DNA of 10,497 nucleotides from Bdellovibrio sp. (lineage in GTDB: Bacteria; Bdellovibrionota; Bdellovibrionia; Bdellovibrionales; UBA1609): positions 1-10,497 of the forward strand of contig RFKI01000067.1 of the NCBI GenBank assembly GCA_003694355.1, written 5' to 3'. This document shows, piece after piece, positions 5,333-10,497 of the stretch. Below the pieces are notes generated by a model that saw only the letters and a program-made list of their open reading frames with translations, did not search any database and had not been told where the DNA came from. The first letter of the stretch is position 1. Every line of letters begins with the position of its first letter. Both the position numbers and the translations under genes were made by a program.

Positions 5333-7831
5333 ATGATACAGAAATTTCTGAGTTATATTCCTCGGCTCAAAGTCTTTAAGGGAAATCATCAAAAAATACG
5401 TGAAGCTCTTCAATCAGCCAATGAACGCTTCCAAATCCTTGTGGAAAATAGCCCCTCTGTGATGTACACGCTCAGAGACATTGGCAATAACCAATTTAAA
5501 CTGACCTATATTAGCGACAACGTTAAAACCCTGTATGGGTTCTCACCGGATGACTTTTATAATAATGAAAATTTTTGGGCCCAACACATTCACCCTGAAG
5601 ATCGCCCTCAAGTCTATAGCAAAGTGCCTGAACTTCTTGAAAAAGGCAGTTACTCATTTGCTTACCGATTCTTGTGTAAAAATGGAGAGTACAAGTGGAT
5701 TCGGGATGACCTGAGAGTAATGGAACCCTCTCAGCAAAAACCTTACCGGGAGCTCATCGGGCTTTGCGTGGATGTCTCCAACTTAAAATCAGAAGAAAAT
5801 AAACTCAGGCAAGCCTTTAAAGCAGCCTCTCAAGCACTCAATATGGAAACGGCTCAGAAAAATTATGCCCAGTCTATGAAAGACCGCATGACAGCTATTC
5901 TGGAAGCCACCACAGACTATGTATTTATGTTCTCTCTTGATGGAAAAATCCTTTATCTCAACAAAGCTTGCAAAGACCTCCAAGGCCTGCAAGACAATGA
6001 ACCCCTTCAAGCGCTGGACCACCTTTCCTTCTACCCTCGTTGGGCCCAGGAAGTGGTTAAACAAAAAGTGATTCCTGAAACCATAAAAAAAGGCTCTTTT
6101 AAAACACGGCTTGTTCTAAAGGGTCGCAATAAGAAACACATCCCAACCTCTCAAGTCTTTCTGGCTCATAAGGGTCCCCATGGAGAAGTGGAGTTTTTTT
6201 CAACCATTGCCAGAGATATTACCGAATCCATTAAAAATGAAAAAACACTGATTAAGCTTAAAGAAAAGGCAGACGCTGCTAACAAAGCCAAGTCCCACTT
6301 TCTGGCAAATATGAGTCATGAAATTCGCACCCCTCTTGGGGTAGTCTTAGGATATGCAGAGATTTTAGCCAATACCCATATTTCAGAAGAACAACGTAAA
6401 GAATACCTCCGCATTATCTATCGCAATGGACATAATCTCCTTAACTTAATTGATGATATCCTGGATCTTTCCAAAGTGGAGTCAGGCCGTCTGGAGTTTC
6501 AAAAAACCAGTTTCAAACTAAAAAATTTTTTGGAAGACCTTGTTTGTGAGTTTTCTGCTCCCATTAAAGAAAAAGGTCTGGAATTCAAGTTACAGTTTAA
6601 AGAAAATGTCCCTCCAGTGATTCAATCTGATCCTTTGCGATTGCGTCAGATCCTTACAAACCTTATTAACAACTCTTTAAAGTTCACAAACAAAGGCTTT
6701 ATCAAACTTTCTGTGAAATATGAAAGGAAAAACCAAAAGAAAAAGCTGGTGTTTGAAGTTGAAGACACAGGGTGTGGCATTAATCCTTTTAGTATAGACA
6801 TGCTATTTAAGCCTTTCTCTCAATCCGATATCTCCATTAATAGAAAATACGGAGGAACAGGACTGGGGCTTTCTCTAAGCCGTTATTTAGCTCGTGGACT
6901 GGGTGGTGATGTGAAACTCAAACGCACCACTATTGGAATGGGATGTGTTTTTGAAGTCAGTATTGATCCTGGAACAAAAGATTCTCTACATGTTATAAAA
7001 GAAATGAAGGCCCCCTCTAGCTCTCCTGAGCCTTACCTCCACTATGATAAAAAACAAGTTCTTCGCAATTTACATATTCTTGTCGTAGAAGATTTTGAAG
7101 ATAATCAAGTTTTAATGAAAACCATTCTTGAAAAAGCCGGAGCTCAGGTGGATTTGGCCTCCAATGGTGAAGAAGGACTTCAGAAAATAAACTCTGACAA
7201 AAGCTATGATGTTGTTTTTATGGACATTCAAATGCCTAAAATGAATGGTTATGAAACCATTCATTTTTTAAGAAAAGAAAACTACACAAAACCTATCATT
7301 GCCTTAACCGCTTATGCCATGGCTGGAGAAAAAGAAAAGTGTCTTAACCTTGGCTTTTCGGATTACATTAGCAAGCCCATCACTCCGAGCTCCCTTATTC
7401 AAAAAACCCTTGAAATTGTAAGTCGCTATAAAAAAGCTCCTGCGGATAACAACATCCGCCTTCTGCTGCCTGCTCCCCAACACTCCACCTCAGATTCATC
7501 TTGTCTTTTTTCTCAATTTAAAGATGACCCTGTTATTTCAAAAATTTTAGAAAAATTTGTTTCAAACCTTCCTTTTCGCTATGAAAAGTTAAAATCAGCT
7601 ATTCAAAACAAAAACCGAGAAGAAATTAAACGCCTGGCTCATCAACTCAAAGGCGCCTGCTCCAGCTATGGATATCCCTCCCTGGCAGAGCTGGCTTGGC
7701 AAATAGAAAATACTTCAGAGAAGGAAGAAGATTTAAGTTTTCTGGAAAAGCCTCTTGAGGAGTTTCAAAAGCTCATACCGAAGGTACAGCGGGCCATTAG
7801 AACCTCTAAAACAGATCGACTCTTTTCTTAA
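5333..7831 (+). CDS. Soluble hybrid sensor histidine kinase (PAS-PAS-HisKA-HATPase-REC-HPt)
   Basis: An 832-aa phosphorelay kinase with no membrane segment, so a cytoplasmic sensor. In order: PAS 1 (about 30-150, PAS_3-like, with HIHPEDR and a PAC-like end GLCVDVS); a helical linker; PAS 2 (about 183-300, ending IARDITE); HisKA with H-box SHEIRTPL, phospho-acceptor His329; HATPase with N-box (Asn447 in LINNSLKFT), G1 DTGCGI (478-483), F-box FKPF (492-495) and G2 GGTGLGL (507-513); REC with acidic pair Glu586/Asp587, phospho-acceptor Asp631, Thr659 and Lys681; and a C-terminal HPt with His770 in AHQLKG. All key residues are present, so a full His-Asp-His relay is expected. The layout resembles BarA/ArcB-type kinases without their membrane part. 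No cognate response regulator is adjacent, so the output is unknown. The start is supported by AAGGGAG at 5317-5323, 9 nt before the ATG. Confidence 0.93.
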   Translation: MIQKFLSYIPRLKVFKGNHQKIREALQSANERFQILVENSPSVMYTLRDIGNNQFKLTYISDNVKTLYGFSPDDFYNNENFWAQHIHPEDRPQVYSKVPELLEKGSYSFAYRFLCKNGEYKWIRDDLRVMEPSQQKPYRELIGLCVDVSNLKSEENKLRQAFKAASQALNMETAQKNYAQSMKDRMTAILEATTDYVFMFSLDGKILYLNKACKDLQGLQDNEPLQALDHLSFYPRWAQEVVKQKVIPETIKKGSFKTRLVLKGRNKKHIPTSQVFLAHKGPHGEVEFFSTIARDITESIKNEKTLIKLKEKADAANKAKSHFLANMSHEIRTPLGVVLGYAEILANTHISEEQRKEYLRIIYRNGHNLLNLIDDILDLSKVESGRLEFQKTSFKLKNFLEDLVCEFSAPIKEKGLEFKLQFKENVPPVIQSDPLRLRQILTNLINNSLKFTNKGFIKLSVKYERKNQKKKLVFEVEDTGCGINPFSIDMLFKPFSQSDISINRKYGGTGLGLSLSRYLARGLGGDVKLKRTTIGMGCVFEVSIDPGTKDSLHVIKEMKAPSSSPEPYLHYDKKQVLRNLHILVVEDFEDNQVLMKTILEKAGAQVDLASNGEEGLQKINSDKSYDVVFMDIQMPKMNGYETIHFLRKENYTKPIIALTAYAMAGEKEKCLNLGFSDYISKPITPSSLIQKTLEIVSRYKKAPADNNIRLLLPAPQHSTSDSSCLFSQFKDDPVISKILEKFVSNLPFRYEKLKSAIQNKNREEIKRLAHQLKGACSSYGYPSLAELAWQIENTSEKEEDLSFLEKPLEEFQKLIPKVQRAIRTSKTDRLFS

Positions 7832-7928
7832 AACGCCTTAGCCCGTGATGTAAGACTGAAGAACTCCCTAACAAACCTCAAGCTTGTTCCCTTAAAGGGC
7901 ATGGACATTTAATGTTCCAAGAAATGCC

Positions 7929-7947
7929 ATTTGAAAACCAAATTTTT
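7929..7947 (+). terminator. Weak terminator candidate after the kinase
   Basis: ATTTG (7929-7933) and CAAAT (7939-7943) form a short AT-rich stem followed by TTTT (7944-7947), about 100 bp after the kinase stop. The 147-bp convergent gap 7832-7978 holds no other clear signal apart from a small imperfect palindrome, GGACATTTAATGTTCC, near 7901-7919. Confidence 0.25.
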
Positions 7948-7978
7948 AACATGTTTTTTATAAACGGCTTTAGGCTTT

Positions 7979-8710
7979 TTAGAGTTGAGCCACTTTAAGA
8001 TGCTTACGGATCTCCCGTAATTGCTTATCCATAAAAAATGCGGCTTTACGGTTACTCTGCCTAAATTGATAGATCAGTTCACTGGCTTTTTTATACTGTT
8101 TATCCCGCATTAACATCAGCACATAAGACCTCATTACCTTTGGCTGCAACTGATGCTTTTGACTACTTAAAATATATTTATAATATCTTTCAGCGGCACT
8201 TACTTGTCCCATCTTTTCTAAAACAAGGGCATAGTTATAGGCCACCTCTACACTTTTTCCCTTTTTCAAAAAATAATTCTGAAAACTTTGAGCTGCTCCA
8301 ACCCAGTTTTCAGACTTCATTTGCGCCTGTCCAAGAAGAGCTAGCAACTCTGTATTCTCAGGATCTTGCCGAACCATGTCTTCATAAGCGCCCTCAACAC
8401 AACTCCATTTTTCACGAGCTTCGCAAATCTGAACAATTTTTTGAAGCTGGCTCTTATTAGCCACATGAAACCACTGAGAAACCTTTAGAGGAATAATTTT
8501 TAAAGCATAAGTGTCCCAATTAATCACATGAATCAAACCAGCCACAACCAAAGTGCTGATTAAAACCAAAAAGGGGATTGTTTTTCTCGTGGGATCTTGT
8601 TTGGACAAGGCTGCAGCGCTAATGGAGCCTGTCCACCCACAAGTACACATGAAAACACCTGTAACACTATATTGTTCATTGAGGTTTTTTCCACAGTCTG
8701 GACACTTCAT
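7979..8710 (-). CDS. Zinc-ribbon, single-TM, TPR-repeat membrane protein
   Basis: A 243-aa protein. The N-terminus has a compact zinc ribbon, Cys3-x2-Cys6 and Cys22-x-Cys24 (CPDC...CTC). A hydrophobic segment at about residues 46-64 follows, then a soluble domain of about 100-235 that looks like two to four tetratricopeptide repeats (for example NTELLALLGQAQMKSENWVGAAQSFQ and VAYNYALVLEKMGQVSAAERYYKY, each quoted only in part here as recognisable TPR A/B helices). The zinc ribbon would be cytoplasmic and the TPR domain on the far side of the inner membrane, a scaffold-like arrangement. The exact partner is unknown. The start at 8710 is chosen over the longer in-frame 8743 because of the strong Shine-Dalgarno and because the ribbon begins there. 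It converges on the sensor kinase. Confidence 0.8.
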   Translation of the reverse strand: MKCPDCGKNLNEQYSVTGVFMCTCGWTGSISAAALSKQDPTRKTIPFLVLISTLVVAGLIHVINWDTYALKIIPLKVSQWFHVANKSQLQKIVQICEAREKWSCVEGAYEDMVRQDPENTELLALLGQAQMKSENWVGAAQSFQNYFLKKGKSVEVAYNYALVLEKMGQVSAAERYYKYILSSQKHQLQPKVMRSYVLMLMRDKQYKKASELIYQFRQSNRKAAFFMDKQLREIRKHLKVAQL

Positions 8711-8715
8711 AAAAA

Positions 8716-8726
8716 CTCCTCTCCTA
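8716..8726 (-). promoter_or_regulatory. Ribosome binding site fixing the zinc-ribbon start
   Basis: On the minus strand TAGGAGAGGAG is followed by five T residues and then the ATG at 8710. Two overlapping GGAG cores make this the strongest Shine-Dalgarno in the neighbourhood, and it excludes the upstream in-frame start at 8743. Confidence 0.75.
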
Positions 8727-8838
8727 ACCAGTTTATTCAGCACAATTCATGCCACCCCAACTCTTCCTGGTTGCATCTAAACGAATGAAAACTGTATAAA
8801 AAATCTCGTCTGTACACCCCCTAAACAGCTCTTCAGAA

Positions 8839-8878
8839 AAAGTGTTTCAAAATGAGATCATCTTCTGTTAAAAAGGCC
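8839..8878 (+). repeat. Split 40-bp intergenic motif, copy 2
   Basis: AAAGTGTTTCAAAATGAGAT (8839-8858), 11 variable bases, then AAAAAGGCC (8870-8878). Both blocks and the spacing match the copy at 5152-5191. It ends 52 bp before the phosphatase ATG, in the 220-bp divergent region 8711-8930. No shared -35/-10 pair is seen around the two copies, so it is more likely a regulator site or a dispersed repeat than a core promoter. Confidence 0.7.
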
Positions 8879-8930
8879 TTATATCAACCTTGTAGATTTT
8901 TTAAAAAACAAGCAAAAAAAGGCTTTTTTC

Positions 8931-9539
8931 ATGAAAAACCTCTTGATTTTTCGTCATGGGCAAACGGACTGGAATGTATTAAAACGCTTTCAGGGACACT
9001 CTAATATTCCTTTAAATGAAACGGGAAGGAAGCAAGCGGAAGCTCTTCGAGATTTTCTGGATAACTATCCTGTTGATGTCGTCCTCTCCTCTGACTTATC
9101 CCGCGCCATCGAAACAGCGACTATAGCCTTAGGACACCGAAAAGTGCCTTTTGTAAAGACAGATTGCCTCAGGGAAGCCCACCTTGGCGAAACAGAAGGC
9201 ATGTTCAATAAAGACATCATTGAAAAATACGGAAAAGACTTCTGGGATCGTTGGCATGCCCCCGAAGACCTGGACTTTTCCTGGCCTGGTGGAGAAACAA
9301 AGCGAGAAAATCTGAACCGAGTACGCAGTTTTATTGAAGAATTTGTCTCCCAACACCCTGGGCAACACTTTGCCATTTCAACCCACAGTGGCACTTTAAA
9401 ACGCCTCTGCCTGCATGCTGAACCCCTCAAGCCCAATATCCCTCTAACTGTCGAAAACGGAGCCCTTTTTTACTTTCAAATTAATCCAGAAAATTTTCAA
9501 TGGTTTCTTGTGGAAAAGCTTTTTGTTCCAGAAGTCTAA
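8931..9539 (+). CDS. Histidine phosphatase superfamily protein (phosphoglycerate mutase-like)
   Basis: A 202-aa, full-length branch-1 histidine phosphatase. The signature FRHGQTDWN places the catalytic nucleophile at His9 beside Arg8. Arg58 (SSDLSRA), Glu82 (LREAHLGETEG) and His152 (STHSG) complete the phosphate pocket and the proton donor. PGGE (119-122) is also typical. Family members transfer or remove phosphate on small molecules such as phosphoglycerate, alpha-ribazole phosphate or sugar phosphates. The substrate cannot be read from sequence, and no cobalamin or glycolysis genes are adjacent. It is cytoplasmic. The start has only a modest AAGG, inside an A7-GGC-T6 stretch (8914-8929) that could fold into a weak hairpin. 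It is divergent from the zinc-ribbon gene and convergent with the HAMP gene. Confidence 0.9.
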   Translation: MKNLLIFRHGQTDWNVLKRFQGHSNIPLNETGRKQAEALRDFLDNYPVDVVLSSDLSRAIETATIALGHRKVPFVKTDCLREAHLGETEGMFNKDIIEKYGKDFWDRWHAPEDLDFSWPGGETKRENLNRVRSFIEEFVSQHPGQHFAISTHSGTLKRLCLHAEPLKPNIPLTVENGALFYFQINPENFQWFLVEKLFVPEV

Positions 9540-9585
9540 AAGGTTTTAGTTGCTTGTCTGTCACACGGAAAAGCTTTTTAGTAAA

Positions 9586-10245
9586 CTAAGAGACTTTCTC
9601 CAAAGGTTGCTTTTTTTGAGGCAAAAAAGAAACAATCTCTCTATCGTCTTCCAAATGTGGTTCTAGTCCTAAACGGCGTCTCTTTGCCAAAAGAATTTGA
9701 CCTCTTAATTTAAAAAACTCCTTATGATCTACATCTTGCATTTTTTGAAGAAGTTCTAAATCCTGCCACTCTTTCTTTTGAAGAGATCGATAAAAGTAAT
9801 TATAGTCCTCTATTAAGTCATGGAAAGCATCTGACTTTCTCACTCGCACGGGCCCCAGAAACCAAATACCTCGACTTAAACGTTTTATATGATTTTGGAG
9901 CACACGAATGGGCCCAATTAACTGACTGGAAAACCGAAGCCCCCAAAACGCAAAAAAACTTAAAGCAAACAAGCTCACAAAAGAAAAGTAAATATAAAAG
10001 CTCACCAGCTCCTTTTCCAGATAGGGAATCATTTCTGGATTTTGTTGGTAGGCCATCTCGATGAACATCTTATAGTTTTGAGGAATAAAATAAAAAACAG
10101 CGGGAGCAACTGCCAAAAGCCCCACACTCACAGCGAACAGAAATTGAAAAATCACTTTTAATTGAAACGATTTATGAATGAAATAACGTTCTCTTGTTGA
10201 ATAAGCAAAAGACAAAATTTCTTTGGGTTTTCTAAAAAAGAACAT
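9586..10245 (-). CDS. Two-TM protein with HAMP-like domain
   Basis: A 219-aa protein. A basic cytoplasmic N-terminus (1-30) is followed by TM1 (about 31-54), a short external loop of roughly 27 residues and TM2 (about 82-103). Directly after TM2 comes a HAMP-like region (about 104-156) with the usual Pro (GPIRVL, residues 111-116) and a second amphipathic helix (DAFHDLIEDYNYFYRSLQ). The charged C-terminal tail has no kinase, methyl-accepting or cyclase domain. It therefore looks like a stand-alone HAMP signal transducer or scaffold; the loop is too small for a typical ligand-binding domain. The ATG at 10245 has no Shine-Dalgarno, but a -10-like box lies 6 nt upstream, suggesting a leaderless mRNA. 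It is divergent from the lipoprotein gene at 10300. Confidence 0.75.
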   Translation of the reverse strand: MFFFRKPKEILSFAYSTRERYFIHKSFQLKVIFQFLFAVSVGLLAVAPAVFYFIPQNYKMFIEMAYQQNPEMIPYLEKELVSFYIYFSFVSLFALSFFAFWGLRFSSQLIGPIRVLQNHIKRLSRGIWFLGPVRVRKSDAFHDLIEDYNYFYRSLQKKEWQDLELLQKMQDVDHKEFFKLRGQILLAKRRRLGLEPHLEDDREIVSFLPQKKQPLEKVS

Positions 10246-10251
10246 GTCTTT

Positions 10252-10257
10252 ATTGTA
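10252..10257 (-). promoter_or_regulatory. -10 box of the HAMP gene (leaderless)
   Basis: On the minus strand TACAAT is followed by six bases (AAAGAC) and the ATG at 10245. Transcription would start at the ATG. No good -35 at standard spacing is seen; the upstream region is A/T tracts. Confidence 0.4.
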
Positions 10258-10265
10258 ACGAGTAT

Positions 10266-10293
10266 TGTTTTTTCAAAAAAGCTCTTCTAGAAT
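10266..10293 (+). promoter_or_regulatory. Candidate promoter of the rightmost gene (leaderless)
   Basis: TTGTTT (10266-10271), a 16-bp spacer and TAGAAT (10288-10293), ending 6 nt before the ATG at 10300. It is back to back with the HAMP gene promoter in the 54-bp divergent gap. Confidence 0.4.
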
Positions 10294-10299
10294 GAAAGC

Positions 10300-10497
10300 A
10301 TGAACTCCATGCTAAAGTCATTATATTTAAGTATAGTTCTCTTGATGGGATGGGCAAATTTTTCCTGCACCATTGTCCACAAAAGAAACCTTCCTGAAGA
10401 GATGGAAGTCTCTATCCAAAAAGATCAAAAAGAAATTGAAAAATTACGAAAAAATATTCCTCCTGACATCAGAGAAGAAAATGATGAACTTAAAGAA
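10300..10497 (+). CDS. N-terminal part of a likely lipoprotein (runs off the window)
   Basis: An ATG at 10300 opens a frame of 66 codons with no stop before the window edge, so the 3' end is missing. Residues 1-22 look like a signal peptide: MNSMLK, a hydrophobic core LYLSIVLLMGWA, then NFSC with Cys23 as the possible lipidated residue. The -3 Asn is not ideal for a lipobox, so lipidation is likely rather than certain. The mature part is strongly charged (EKLRK, REENDELKE) and may be helical. There is no Shine-Dalgarno; a second ATG at 10309 is possible. The function is unknown. The gene is divergent from the HAMP gene. Confidence 0.6.
   Translation, partial: MNSMLKSLYLSIVLLMGWANFSCTIVHKRNLPEEMEVSIQKDQKEIEKLRKNIPPDIREENDELKE

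Noticed and set aside
5110..5379. Open frame of 89 codons with a GTG start upstream of the sensor kinase
   Set aside because: It overlaps the kinase start by 47 bp in another frame, has no Shine-Dalgarno, and covers intergenic signals including the split motif. The protein shows no recognisable pattern.
8914..8929. A7-GGC-T6 hairpin over the phosphatase ribosome binding site as a thermosensor or riboswitch
   Set aside because: The stem would be A-U pairs only and unstable at growth temperature; no ligand-binding structure is visible.
9512..9579. Direct repeat GGAAAAGCTTTTT at 9512-9524 and 9567-9579
   Set aside because: AAAAGCTTTT is common in this AT-rich sequence (it also occurs near 3240). 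As a terminator it has no proper loop or GC stem.

Overview
This is an AT-rich, densely packed piece of a bacterial chromosome, probably from a Gram-negative. Two genes encode likely lipoproteins, one gene has a textbook sigma-54 promoter, and there are a BarA-like hybrid histidine kinase, a zinc-ribbon/TPR membrane protein and a HAMP-type membrane protein. This mix, with several conserved-looking but unrecognised proteins, would suit Bdellovibrionota or a related predatory or 'deltaproteobacterial' lineage. That placement is an inference, because the window holds no rRNA, tRNA or other phylogenetic marker.

Layout, left to right. 1-228 holds a rho-independent terminator and a short tandem repeat in the 3' flank of a minus-strand lipoprotein gene (229-1485) with a long charged tail and a sigma-54 promoter. 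1486-1992 is a 507-base gene-free stretch. It carries the sigma-54 promoter, a compact element bounded by perfect 25-bp inverted repeats (about 1682-1913), and two strong tandem dyads overlapping the promoter of the next gene. 1993-3144 is an AAA_14/DUF4143 ATPase with a nuclease-like C-terminus. It converges on an unrecognised minus-strand gene (3150-4115), which is divergent from a small coiled-coil gene (4184-4669). That gene in turn converges on a minus-strand S30AE-type ribosome-hibernation protein (4675-5034). A 298-bp divergent intergenic region follows, and then a soluble hybrid sensor kinase, PAS-PAS-HisKA-HATPase-REC-HPt (5333-7831). It converges on a zinc-ribbon/TM/TPR gene (7979-8710). 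A histidine phosphatase (8931-9539) converges on a two-TM HAMP protein (9586-10245), which is divergent from the 5' end of a likely lipoprotein gene (10300 to the window edge).

No operon is obvious: neighbouring genes are almost all convergent or divergent, so most appear to be transcribed singly. The main non-coding signals are (1) the inverted-repeat element at 1682-1913, which could be a MITE or an invertible segment; (2) tandem dyads over the ATPase promoter; (3) a split 40-bp motif present once upstream of the S30AE gene/kinase and once upstream of the phosphatase; and (4) three genes lacking Shine-Dalgarno sequences, each with a -10-like hexamer ending exactly 6 nt before the start codon, suggesting leaderless mRNAs. 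No tRNA, rRNA, CRISPR array or complete insertion sequence is visible.
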